Assembly: GCF_027125355.1 (NCBI RefSeq)
Contig: NZ_CP114052.1
Coordinates: forward strand, 434,001-498,000
Direction of reading: 5' to 3'
Origin: Peptostreptococcus equinus
GTDB taxonomy: Bacteria; Bacillota; Clostridia; Peptostreptococcales; Peptostreptococcaceae
Length of the DNA: 64,000 nt
Positions 8,693-17,251 of this stretch are shown in pieces (positions within the stretch are counted from its first letter, which is position 1; each line of letters begins with the position of its first letter). The translations under genes were made by a program, and so were the position numbers. The notes under the pieces are model-generated. The model searched no databases, was not told where the DNA came from, and worked only from the letters and a program-made list of their open reading frames with translations.

Positions 8693-9211
8693 CTAATAAT
8701 TAGTTAATTTATGTGCTTTCATAACAGGATCTGCATATTTTACTACTATACCTATAAAAATACCAGTTACTAAGGAAGCGCCAAGCATCATAGGAAGTAA
8801 AGACATTATTGCAAGGTTAATTATAATTATTGAAGCCACTAATAACTGCCCAATATTATGAAGTATTGCTCCAAAAATGCTCACACCTATAGTAGAAAAT
8901 CCTTTTAATTTTAATGCAAGTTGCATACCTATTAAGCTGAAATATCCTCCAGCTATGCTAAATAATAATGTAGATGCTGGTCCGGCAAATACTGTTGAAA
9001 GTATTATTCTAATACTTAATATTTTGAAAGTATCTTTAAAACCAAAATTTATTAGGCAAAGTAAGGTTATAATATTACTTAGACCCAATTTTGCGCCTGG
9101 AAAAATTGCCAATAAAGGATTTGGTATAATTGTTTCAAGTATATATAAAGCTAAGCTATAGGCGACCATTAAGCTTAACATTATTAATTTTTTAGTTCTT
9201 CCATTTTGCAT
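8693..9211 (-). CDS. Gx transporter family / heptaprenyl diphosphate synthase component I-like membrane protein
   Basis: 172 residues, five or six hydrophobic helices, and the conserved block IPNPLLAIFPGAKLGLSNII (about 26-45) typical of the Gx_transp family (PF07456). Its members are annotated either as Gx transporters or as heptaprenyl diphosphate synthase component I and resemble small substrate-binding (S) components of ECF uptake systems. The substrate is unknown. The start has a perfect aggaggt in the minus direction. It is divergent from pepF. The usual clostridial partner, a NusG domain II protein, is not seen next to it. Confidence 0.8.
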   Translation of the reverse strand: MQNGRTKKLIMLSLMVAYSLALYILETIIPNPLLAIFPGAKLGLSNIITLLCLINFGFKDTFKILSIRIILSTVFAGPASTLLFSIAGGYFSLIGMQLALKLKGFSTIGVSIFGAILHNIGQLLVASIIIINLAIMSLLPMMLGASLVTGIFIGIVVKYADPVMKAHKLTNY

Positions 9212-9294
9212 GTATTCAACCTCCTACCGAAATAGTATATCATATGAGAGCAAGGTATGGTAGAATATAATTAAAATATTTATAGGAGGTTACT

Positions 9295-11076
9295 ATGGCT
9301 AAAGATAGAAAAACGATTGAGGATAAGTTTAAATGGAATTTAGAAGAAATGTATAGTGGTTCAAAAAATATTGAATCTGATCTTAAATATATAAAAAAAA
9401 ATATAGAAGAAATTAAAAATTATAAAGGAAAATTATCTGACTCTGCCGATAATTTATACATAGTAATGAAATTGATGGAAGAGTGTTCTAGAAAACTATC
9501 TCATTATTATGTATATACTCATATGAAGCATCATGAGGATACTAGAATAAATGAAAATTTAGGAGAAGCTACAAAAAGTGAAATGCTATCAACTGATTTA
9601 GATAAGGCTACTTCATATGTGGTACCCGAAATTCTAGAAATGGATGAAAAAAAGTTAGACGAATACTTAAAAGAAAAGAGATTATTAAAATATAGAAAAA
9701 TGATCGATGAAATATTGAGAGATAAACCATATATTTTAAGCGAAAAAGAAGAACAAATAATGGCCCAAGTATCTGATTTAACGGGTGTGCCAGAAAATGC
9801 TTACGAAATGCTATCTTATGCGGATATGAAGTTTCCAGAAATAACAGATGAAGAAGGAAATAAGGTAGAATTAAATCATTTCAATTATAATAAATTTATA
9901 AAAAGCGCAGATAGGCGTGTTAGAAAAGAAGCATTTGAAGCAGAGTTTGGAACTTATAAGAAATATTCAAATACATTTGCAGCCACTTTATTTGGAGCAA
10001 TTAAAGCTGAAATATTTAATGCAAACATTAGAAAGTATCCATCAGCACTATATGCATCTCTTTTTGCTGACAACATAAATATAGAGGTATATGAAAACTT
10101 GATTACATCGGTAAGTGAAAATATACCTGCACTAAATAAATATTTGAATGTTAAGAAGAAATATTTAGGATTAGATAAAATGCATATGTATGATCTTTAC
10201 CAACCTATGGCAAAAGACTTCAAAATGGAAATATCATATGAAAAGGCACAGGAAATTATTATTAATGCACTAGAACCAATAGGAAGTGAATATCAGGATT
10301 TAATTAAAAAGGCATTTTCTCAAGGTTGGATAGATGTGTATGAAAATGAAGGCAAAAAAGGTGGAGCCTATTCATGGGGAAGCTATGATTCACATCCTTA
10401 TATATTAATGTCTTATAATAATGATCTAAATTCAATGTTTACTTTAATACATGAATTAGGACATTCGATACATAGTTATTATTCAAGAAATAACCAAGAA
10501 TATATATATTCTTCTTATAAGATATTTGTTGCAGAAGTAGCATCAACAGTAAACGAAACTTTATTAATAAAATATCTATTGAAAAATTCGACAAGTAGAG
10601 AAGAAAAGATTTATCTACTAAACTACTATTTAGAACAGTTTAGAACTACTGTTTATAGGCAAACTTTATTCGCTGAATTTGAAAAGATATGTCATGAAAA
10701 GGTAGAAAAAGGTCAGCCAATGACTGCTATGGATTTTAGCAAGGTATATTTTGAATTAAATCAGAAGTACTATGGAGGTGCTTGTGAAGTGGATCAAATT
10801 TCTGAAGTTGAGTGGGCTAGAATACCACATTTTTATTCTAATTTCTATGTATATAAATATGCTACAGGCTTTTCTGCAGCTTCAGTGTTGAGTAGTTTAA
10901 TACTAGATAGTAGAGAGAATGTTGATAGATATATAGAATTTTTAAAGAGTGGAGGTTCTGAGTATCCACTTGATCAGCTGAAAAAGGCTGGTATTGATAT
11001 GAGTAAAAAAGATGCTGTAGATAATGCACTAAAGGAATTTGCTAAGTTAGTAGATGAGTTGGATAGTATAATTTAA
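9295..11076 (+). CDS. pepF: Oligoendopeptidase F
   Basis: 593 residues, the normal family length. A cytosolic zinc metallopeptidase (M3B) that cleaves short peptides, useful for an amino-acid fermenter. The catalytic HEXXH motif is HELGH at residues 386-390, with the third ligand expected in the downstream EVAST helix (about 416-420). The N-terminal half has the long helices typical of PepF. The start is supported by taggaggtt before the ATG. A 57-residue membrane protein gene follows 13 bases after the stop, so read-through into the sigma-54 regulator unit is possible. Confidence 0.95.
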   Translation: MAKDRKTIEDKFKWNLEEMYSGSKNIESDLKYIKKNIEEIKNYKGKLSDSADNLYIVMKLMEECSRKLSHYYVYTHMKHHEDTRINENLGEATKSEMLSTDLDKATSYVVPEILEMDEKKLDEYLKEKRLLKYRKMIDEILRDKPYILSEKEEQIMAQVSDLTGVPENAYEMLSYADMKFPEITDEEGNKVELNHFNYNKFIKSADRRVRKEAFEAEFGTYKKYSNTFAATLFGAIKAEIFNANIRKYPSALYASLFADNINIEVYENLITSVSENIPALNKYLNVKKKYLGLDKMHMYDLYQPMAKDFKMEISYEKAQEIIINALEPIGSEYQDLIKKAFSQGWIDVYENEGKKGGAYSWGSYDSHPYILMSYNNDLNSMFTLIHELGHSIHSYYSRNNQEYIYSSYKIFVAEVASTVNETLLIKYLLKNSTSREEKIYLLNYYLEQFRTTVYRQTLFAEFEKICHEKVEKGQPMTAMDFSKVYFELNQKYYGGACEVDQISEVEWARIPHFYSNFYVYKYATGFSAASVLSSLILDSRENVDRYIEFLKSGGSEYPLDQLKKAGIDMSKKDAVDNALKEFAKLVDELDSII

Positions 11077-11089
11077 GTTAGGTGAACAA

Positions 11090-11263
11090 ATGGGAATAAT
11101 CAATTTTAAAGTAGTAGCAGGAGTTATGTTATTTGTGATTCTTCTTTCGATACAGTTTACTTTGAATAAAATATTAGTTTTATTAAAAGATATTAATAAA
11201 GAAATAAAACTTGGTAAGAGAAATACTGATGGGGTGATAGAAGATGAAGTTAGACGTTATTAA
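11090..11263 (+). CDS. 57-residue single-pass membrane protein upstream of the sigma-54 activator
   Basis: Starts at ATG 11090 with aggtga seven bases upstream and ends at TAA 11261-11263. The product has one hydrophobic helix (residues about 7-25) and a basic, then acidic tail. It overlaps the next gene by 20 bases in another frame, which suggests translational coupling. I do not recognise the family. The position suggests it works with, or tunes, the following regulator. A chance frame is possible, but the ribosome binding site, membrane helix and overlap argue for a real gene. Confidence 0.65.
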   Translation: MGIINFKVVAGVMLFVILLSIQFTLNKILVLLKDINKEIKLGKRNTDGVIEDEVRRY

Positions 11264-13133
11264 AAATGAAATACAAAAGGTAGCCGATGCTATTTCGCTA
11301 GTGATAAAAATAGATGTAACTATTGTAAATGAAGATATGCAAAGAATAGCAGGAACAGGTAAATATGCTGACCAAGTTGGTAGTAGAATCTCTAGGTCTT
11401 CGGCTTTTGGGATTTCAATGAGAGATAAAAAGACAATGATAATAGACTCTCCTAGAGAATCTCCTTTATGTGAGGAGTGCTTTATGATGAGTTCTTGCAA
11501 AGAAGAGGCAGAATTATGTTGTCCTATTATTCTAAATAATCACTGTTATGGTGTAATTGGATTGATTGCATTTGATATAGAACAAAAGAAAAGAATTACA
11601 AACGAAAAAGAAAATTTAGTTGCGTTTATAGAGAAAATGGCAAGTTTAATATCAGGAAATTTAAATGCTGAGATTAAGTCTTACCAATTTAATATTGAAA
11701 AAGAAAGAATTATAAACGTATTTGATGGTATGGATAAGGCTGTTGTATCAACTGATGAAAATGGTCTAATAATAGCATACAACACAAAATTTACTAAGAA
11801 TTTTGGTATATCATATGATCCTACAGGCATGGATATAACTAAAATAATAGATTACGGAGAAAAAGGACTATTAGAAAAATTTAAAAGAGGGAGAAAAAAT
11901 AGCGATACCGTATACGCAGAAGGCAAAAAGATGAAAGGCATCTGCAATATGAACAAAGTGTTTTATAAGGGGCAATTAAAGGGTTTTGTAATAGATTTTG
12001 TAGATAAAAAAGATGCTATAGAAAATTTCAATAAAATGAATGTAGATTATACTATGACTATAGAAGATATAATAGGTGATAGTCCTAGTATAGTAAGAGT
12101 AAAAAAGAGTGCTTTGATGGCATCAGAGTCAACATCAACAATATTGATAACTGGAGATAGTGGTACAGGTAAGGAATTATTTGCTAGAGCTATTCATACT
12201 CACAGTAAAAGAAGCGACAAACCTTTTGTAACACTAAATTGTGCAGCGATACCTAGTGAACTACTTGAAAGTGAATTATTCGGCTATGAAGATGGGGCCT
12301 TTACTGGAGCACGTAAGGGGGGAAAAATTGGTATGTTTGAACTTGCCAATACAGGTACAATTTTTCTGGATGAAATAGGTGATATGAGTTTACATCTTCA
12401 ATCTAAACTTCTAAGAGTACTTCAGGAAAAAGAAGTGAGAAAGGTAGGAGGAAAGAAAAATATAAAAATAGATGTAAGAATAATTGCAGCTACCAACAAA
12501 AATTTGCTAAAAATGGTAGATGATAATTTATTTAGAGAAGATTTATATTATAGATTGAATGTGATACCTATAGTACTTCCATCTTTAAAGGAGAGAAAAT
12601 CAGACATACCAAAGTTATTAGAACATATGATGAAAATTTATTCTAATAAATTAGAAAAAAAAGTGGATAGTATAGATCCGGATGTTTTAGAGATGTTTAT
12701 GACTTATGAATGGCCAGGAAATATAAGAGAGTTGCAAAATGTAGTAGAATTTTGCATAAATATGGCTGATTCAAACATAATAGAAAAATCAGAACAACTA
12801 ATGGCTAGATTTAATTTTAGAAAAGAACCAATAAAATCAAGTGATCCACTTATAAAAATGGATAAGCCTTTGATTTCTATGGGAGGATCATTGGTGTCAG
12901 AGATGAAACCTAAAACAGATTCATCTAGATTAAACAGGCAAAAAGAAAAAAACATAACTAAATATGAAGAACCATTTGAGATAAGAACTATTGAAGAACT
13001 TGAAAGAAGAGAAATAAAGAAAGCACTAGAAAGATATCGAGTATATAAAAGAGATAAAGAAATTATTGCTGAAAAACTGGGAATATCTAAGGCAACTTTA
13101 TATAGAAAGCTGAAAAAATATGATCTTGAATAA
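11244..13133 (+). CDS. cdsR: Sigma-54-dependent transcriptional activator, CdsR-like
   Basis: 629 residues. Residues 1-140 form a GAF/PrpR-like sensor with a cysteine cluster (Cys76, Cys79, Cys85, Cys92, Cys93). A PAS-like domain spans about 155-265. The AAA+ domain has Walker A GDSGTGKE at 304-311 and the sigma-54 contact loop GAFTGA at 351-356. A Fis-type helix-turn-helix closes the protein (about 590-627). Such proteins bind upstream sites and drive RNA polymerase with sigma-54 (SigL). The next gene is a cysteine desulfidase with a -24/-12 promoter, the pair I know from C. difficile as cdsR-cdsB. The cysteine cluster may sense cysteine, sulfide, metal or redox state; that is inference. Confidence 0.85.
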   Translation: MKLDVIKNEIQKVADAISLVIKIDVTIVNEDMQRIAGTGKYADQVGSRISRSSAFGISMRDKKTMIIDSPRESPLCEECFMMSSCKEEAELCCPIILNNHCYGVIGLIAFDIEQKKRITNEKENLVAFIEKMASLISGNLNAEIKSYQFNIEKERIINVFDGMDKAVVSTDENGLIIAYNTKFTKNFGISYDPTGMDITKIIDYGEKGLLEKFKRGRKNSDTVYAEGKKMKGICNMNKVFYKGQLKGFVIDFVDKKDAIENFNKMNVDYTMTIEDIIGDSPSIVRVKKSALMASESTSTILITGDSGTGKELFARAIHTHSKRSDKPFVTLNCAAIPSELLESELFGYEDGAFTGARKGGKIGMFELANTGTIFLDEIGDMSLHLQSKLLRVLQEKEVRKVGGKKNIKIDVRIIAATNKNLLKMVDDNLFREDLYYRLNVIPIVLPSLKERKSDIPKLLEHMMKIYSNKLEKKVDSIDPDVLEMFMTYEWPGNIRELQNVVEFCINMADSNIIEKSEQLMARFNFRKEPIKSSDPLIKMDKPLISMGGSLVSEMKPKTDSSRLNRQKEKNITKYEEPFEIRTIEELERREIKKALERYRVYKRDKEIIAEKLGISKATLYRKLKKYDLE

Positions 13134-13267
13134 TATTTTATAATTAATTCAATAAAATAGTTATAAAATATATCTAAATGATTTAAAATAGTATCAATAT
13201 GAATTAAAAATAGATCAATTTTTTTGGAAAACAGTTAAAAAATAAAAAATATAAAAATATAACCATA

Positions 13268-13303
13268 GAGCTATTCCAAAATACATGGAATAGCTCGTTT
13301 TTT
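13268..13303 (+). terminator. Rho-independent terminator after the sigma-54 activator
   Basis: 11-bp perfect stem gagctattcca/tggaatagctc (13268-13278, 13286-13296), seven-base loop, then six Ts (13298-13303). It insulates the regulator gene from the sigma-54 promoter 37 bases downstream. The 13134-13267 stretch is AT-rich and probably holds the activator's upstream binding sites, but I see no clear dyad there. Confidence 0.88.
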
Positions 13304-13339
13304 GATTTCGCAATAAAAATAAAATTGAAGCATAAAAAT

Positions 13340-13355
13340 TGGCATACTAATTGCT
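13340..13355 (+). promoter_or_regulatory. Sigma-54 (-24/-12) promoter for the cysteine desulfidase gene
   Basis: TGGCAT-A-CTAA-TTGCT matches the sigma-54 consensus TGGCACG-N4-TTGCW with exact spacing: GG at 13341-13342 and GC at 13353-13354. Transcription would start near 13366, about 40 bases before the start codon. A gene for a sigma-54 activator lies directly upstream, which strongly supports the call. Confidence 0.88.
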
Positions 13356-13407
13356 ATTTATATAGTAAAAATTAAAAGTAAAAATAGTAATAAAATTGGA
13401 GGGTAAG

Positions 13408-14715
13408 ATGAGAGATTTAAGAAAAGAGTTTGTAGAGATGTTAAAAGCTGAAGTTAAACCAGCTGTTGGATGTACTGAACCAGTAGCGCTTGCTTTAGCA
13501 TGTGCTAAGTGTAAAGAGGTACTTGGGGAAAAGGTTATTGAAAATAAAATCTTAGTGAGTCCAAGCATATATAAAAATGGTATGTGTGTTGGTATACCTG
13601 GAACAAACAGATTGGGATTAAAGATAGCTGCTGCTATTGGTATAGTTGGGGGAAAATCTGAAAATGGACTAAGTGTATTAGAAGGTATGTCAGCTCAAGA
13701 AATAAAGGCTTCAGAAGATTTAATGGATGAAGGTAAATTATCAATAGAACCAGCTGATACAACTCAGAAAGTATTTATTAGCGTTGAATTCGTTGGCGAT
13801 AATAGCAAGGCAAAGGTTATTATTAGAGAAAAACATGATAATTTCACATATATAGAAAAAGATGGAAATGTAATATTAGATGTAGAAAAAGATTTTATGC
13901 CAGTTGAATCAGCTACACAGAAGAAAACTACTATAATGGATGATTCTTCGGTTGAAGAGATAGTAAAAAATGTAGAGGATATTGACTTTGAAGAAATAAA
14001 GTTCTTATTAGATGGTGCTAAGATGAATTTAGATATGGCACAGGTAGGACTTGAAAAGAAAATAGGAATAGGTGTCGGTTATGGTATATCTGAATCTATA
14101 AAGGAAGGACTTTTAGGTGATGATGTAATAAATAATTCAATGAAATTGACAGCAGCGGCATCTGACGCGAGAATGGCTGGACTTGATTTACCAGTTATGA
14201 GTTCAAATGGAAGTGGTAACCATGGCTTAACAGCAATATTACCGATAGTTGCTTATTGTCAGAAGTTCCCTCAGTCAGATGAAAGATTGGCTAGAGCTTT
14301 AGCTATATCTCATTTAATTACAGGATATATTAAGAATTTTACAGGTAGATTGTCTGCAATGTGTGGATGTGGTGTATCAGCTTCGACAGGAGCAACAGCG
14401 GGTATTGCATGGTTGATGGATGAATCAATAGAACAAATTGGTGGGGCTATAAAAAATGCTATAGCAGATCTTAGTGGTATGATATGTGATGGTGCAAAAT
14501 CAGGTTGTGCGCTTAAGTTATCTACAGCAGCATCTGCAGCAGTACAAAATGCAGCACTTGCTAAGAGAGATTGTTATGCAGATACAGTAAATGGTATAGT
14601 GTCATTAACAGTTGATGAAACAATCAGAAATTTAGGTAAGGTAAGTAATGATGGTATGACAATAACAGATAAAGTAATTTTAGATGTTATGAATGATATT
14701 AATAAAGTAAAATAA
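13408..14715 (+). CDS. cdsB: L-cysteine desulfidase (UPF0597 / YhaM-CyuA family)
   Basis: 435 residues from ATG 13408, chosen because ggaggg (13398-13403) sits at proper distance; a TTG at 13396 would overlap it. The family converts cysteine to pyruvate, sulfide and ammonia using a [4Fe-4S] cluster. Cysteines are placed as in characterised members: Cys22 in GCTEPVALA, then Cys319/Cys321 (MCGCG), Cys360 and Cys367. It lies behind a sigma-54 promoter and a dedicated activator, so expression is probably induced by cysteine. Products feed pyruvate into fermentation. In C. difficile the equivalent gene is linked to cysteine catabolism and sulfide release; that link is carried over here by homology. 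Confidence 0.88.
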   Translation: MRDLRKEFVEMLKAEVKPAVGCTEPVALALACAKCKEVLGEKVIENKILVSPSIYKNGMCVGIPGTNRLGLKIAAAIGIVGGKSENGLSVLEGMSAQEIKASEDLMDEGKLSIEPADTTQKVFISVEFVGDNSKAKVIIREKHDNFTYIEKDGNVILDVEKDFMPVESATQKKTTIMDDSSVEEIVKNVEDIDFEEIKFLLDGAKMNLDMAQVGLEKKIGIGVGYGISESIKEGLLGDDVINNSMKLTAAASDARMAGLDLPVMSSNGSGNHGLTAILPIVAYCQKFPQSDERLARALAISHLITGYIKNFTGRLSAMCGCGVSASTGATAGIAWLMDESIEQIGGAIKNAIADLSGMICDGAKSGCALKLSTAASAAVQNAALAKRDCYADTVNGIVSLTVDETIRNLGKVSNDGMTITDKVILDVMNDINKVK

Positions 14716-14753
14716 TTGCATGAAATTCTGTGTGATTCTATAAAATATGTTTA

Positions 14754-14782
14754 TTGTATTTTACTAAAAGACAGAGTATAAT
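14754..14782 (+). promoter_or_regulatory. Sigma-A promoter and flanking dyad of the GntR gene at 14815
   Basis: TTGTAT (14754-14759), 17-base spacer, TATAAT (14777-14782). The promoter is flanked by an inverted pair ctgtgtgat (14728-14736) and atcacatag (14792-14800), eight of nine bases matched. These could be half-sites for the regulator itself. Confidence 0.65.
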
Positions 14783-14814
14783 AAAAGTAATATCACATAG
14801 AAAGGATAGTTGTT

Positions 14815-15441
14815 ATGAAAAAAGTAGATATCTATGAAGAGTTAAAGAATAGAATTGTAAAAAATGAATATGCTCCTGGACAGGTATTGAATGAAATAGA
14901 GATTTCCAAAGAATTTAATATTAGTAGAACGCCAGTAAGAAATGCATTCCAAAGATTAGAGATGGACATGCTTTTGACTATAGTACCAAGATATGGTGTT
15001 CAAGTATCTTTTATCGACTTTACTAATATGAAATCATTATTTGAACTTACAAGAGTTTTAGATCCTATGGCTACTAGAGAAGCAGTTCATAAAATTTCTA
15101 AGGTTAAACTTGATGAATTACGAGACATTACTGAAAAACTAAGTAATATAAAAGAAGATGATGATTATCAAACAGCTATCGATTTGGATGAGGCTTTTCA
15201 TTCTATAATTATGGATTCTTGTGGTAATCCTTGGCTTAGATCAACATTAAAAGATTTACATATACATACGGAGAGACTATGGCACTATTGCAATGAATAT
15301 TTCAATGATGTGACAATATTTTCAAAAAGATTTAAGAAGATAATTGAAGCAATAGAGATAGGAGATGAGAATATGGCTGAGGAAAATGCAAGACTTCATA
15401 TTGATGATTATGTATCAAAAGTAAAAGAAGCATTATTTTAA
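14815..15441 (+). CDS. GntR/FadR-family transcriptional regulator
   Basis: 208 residues. An N-terminal winged helix-turn-helix (about 5-70, with IEISKEFNISRTPVRNAFQRL) is followed by an all-helical FCD effector domain (75-205). FCD domains bind small carboxylates, often through a metal held by Asp/His residues, and candidates are seen in LDEAFH and HIHTERLWH. The effector is unknown. It has its own promoter and terminator and stands between the cysteine desulfidase and pepD genes. A second regulator of the same family lies at 22805. Autoregulation through the dyad around its promoter is possible. Confidence 0.88.
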   Translation: MKKVDIYEELKNRIVKNEYAPGQVLNEIEISKEFNISRTPVRNAFQRLEMDMLLTIVPRYGVQVSFIDFTNMKSLFELTRVLDPMATREAVHKISKVKLDELRDITEKLSNIKEDDDYQTAIDLDEAFHSIIMDSCGNPWLRSTLKDLHIHTERLWHYCNEYFNDVTIFSKRFKKIIEAIEIGDENMAEENARLHIDDYVSKVKEALF

Positions 15442-15477
15442 TATTTTTTATAAAAACAGAAAAATAATATGATTATT

Positions 15478-15517
15478 AACAGATAGTATATGGATATCTA
15501 TATATTATCTGTTTTTT
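15478..15517 (+). terminator. Rho-independent terminator after the GntR gene
   Basis: 13-bp stem with one G-U pair (15478-15490 with 15501-15513), ten-base loop, and a T run from 15512 to 15517. The rest of the gap to pepD (15518-15727) is AT-rich. It has one possible promoter (TTGAAG 15619-15624, 18 bases, TATCAT 15643-15648) and nothing else I can name. Confidence 0.8.
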
Positions 15518-15727
15518 ATTAGCATAATTTAAAAAATATAATTAGGTAAATAATTTTCTTAATTTAAGATACTTTAAAGTTAATTTACTATATTATAAAT
15601 TAATATCTACTCAATTGACTTGAAGTTTTTAATAAAATAAGTTATCATTAAATAAAGAAAACACTTTCAGAAAAAGCGATTTTTTTAGTTGAAATATACT
15701 AGATAATAAAAATATGGAGGTTTTTAT

Positions 15728-17158
15728 ATGGATAATTTAAGTAATTTAGAACCAAAGGAAGTCTTTAAGTGGTTTTATGAATTGAACCAGATTCCAAGAA
15801 GTTCAGGTAATGAAAAAGCAGCAACTGATTTTGTATTAAAATTTGCTGAAGAAAGAGGTTTAGAAGCTCATCGTGATGAACTTTTAAATGTGATAGTAAA
15901 AAAACCGGGTACTGTTGGATATGAAAAATCTGAACCAGTTATTATACAAGGTCATATAGACATGGTATGTGTCAAGGCTGATGATTCTAATCATAATTTT
16001 GATACTGATCCTATTGAAATGATTGTTGATGGTGACCTATTAAAGGCAAATAAAACAACTTTAGGTGGAGATGATGGAATAGCTGTAGCTATGGGATTGG
16101 CTTTATTGGATTCAAATGATATACCACATCCACCACTTGAAATATTGATAACTACTAATGAAGAAACAGGTATGGATGGTGCTATGGCACTAAAGGCTGA
16201 TTATTTAACAGGTAAAAGATTAATAAACCTTGACACAGAAGAAGAAAAAGAATTTTTAGTAAGCTGTTCAGGAGGTTCAAATATAGATATATCTTTTGAT
16301 ATAGAAAAAGAAGCTGCAAAAGATTCAGCATATAAGATTGTAATATCAGGTCTTAAGGGTGGTCACTCTGGAGCGGAAATAATATTACAAAGGGCAAATG
16401 CGATTAAACTAGAAGCTAGACTTTTAAATTCTATAAGAAATTCTATAAGACTTGCGTCAATTGAAGGTGGAATCAAGCATAATGCTATACCATCAAATGC
16501 TACGGCTAAATTTACAAGTAGTGACTTTGATAAGATAAAAGAAACATTGAATGAATTAATAGATGGCTTAAAAGAAGAATACAGAGTAGAAGAACCAGGA
16601 TTAAAGATAGAAATATCTGATTGTGAAATTGAAGAAGTATATGTAGAAGACTTAAGTAATAGAATTATAGATTTCTTGATGATGTTACCAGATGGGGTAC
16701 AGTATATGAGTAAGGATATAGATGGTTTAGTTCAGACTTCATTGAATAATGCTATCATAGGAGAAAAAGATTCTAAATTAGTATTAACTACTTCTGTTCG
16801 TTCAGCATCTACAACTTCACTAAGAGAATTGTTAAATGTCTTAACTGTTATATCTCAAAAGTCAGGTGCAAAGACAAGAGAGTATGCTGCTTATCCTGCA
16901 TGGCAATTCGACGCTCATTCTCCTCTTAGAGAAAAAGCGATAGAAGTATTCGAAAAGCAATATGGAGAAGAACCAAAGATAAACTCAATACATGCAGGTC
17001 TTGAGTGTGGTTTATTCAAAAATATTATGCCAGATACTGATATGTTATCATATGGACCACAAATAAGGGATGCACATACACCACTTGAAAATATGAGTAT
17101 TTCTTCTGTAGAAAGAGTATGGAAATTCACTAAAGCTCTATTAGGAGAATTAAAGTAA
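15728..17158 (+). CDS. pepD: Aminoacyl-histidine dipeptidase (M20C peptidase, PepD)
   Basis: 476 residues, near the usual 480-485. A cytosolic two-zinc dipeptidase that hydrolyses dipeptides including carnosine-like Xaa-His. Zinc-site motifs are seen in order: GHIDMVCV (first His/Asp), LGGDDGIAVA (bridging Asp), TTNEETGMDGA (catalytic Glu and zinc ligand) and IHAGLECG (late ligand). The dimerisation or lid domain lies between about 190 and 380. The start has tatggaggttt upstream at good spacing. It is monocistronic, ending in a strong bidirectional terminator. With pepF it supplies amino acids for fermentation. Confidence 0.93.
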   Translation: MDNLSNLEPKEVFKWFYELNQIPRSSGNEKAATDFVLKFAEERGLEAHRDELLNVIVKKPGTVGYEKSEPVIIQGHIDMVCVKADDSNHNFDTDPIEMIVDGDLLKANKTTLGGDDGIAVAMGLALLDSNDIPHPPLEILITTNEETGMDGAMALKADYLTGKRLINLDTEEEKEFLVSCSGGSNIDISFDIEKEAAKDSAYKIVISGLKGGHSGAEIILQRANAIKLEARLLNSIRNSIRLASIEGGIKHNAIPSNATAKFTSSDFDKIKETLNELIDGLKEEYRVEEPGLKIEISDCEIEEVYVEDLSNRIIDFLMMLPDGVQYMSKDIDGLVQTSLNNAIIGEKDSKLVLTTSVRSASTTSLRELLNVLTVISQKSGAKTREYAAYPAWQFDAHSPLREKAIEVFEKQYGEEPKINSIHAGLECGLFKNIMPDTDMLSYGPQIRDAHTPLENMSISSVERVWKFTKALLGELK

Positions 17159-17190
17159 TACCAGTAAATAAAAATAAAATATACAAAATA

Positions 17191-17226
17191 TAAGAAAAGG
17201 CTACTCAAAAGAGTAGCCTTTTCTTA
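17191..17226. terminator. Bidirectional terminator between pepD and pdxR
   Basis: Perfect 16-bp inverted repeat (17191-17206, 17211-17226) around an aaaa loop, with A/T runs at the stem ends giving U tracts in both directions. Confidence 0.93.
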
Positions 17227-17251
17227 TATTTAAAATTTGTTTTAGATATAG

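Noticed and set aside
11183-11500. 105-residue frame on the minus strand over the activator start
   Set aside because: Antisense to two plausible genes with ribosome binding sites; no start signal of its own.
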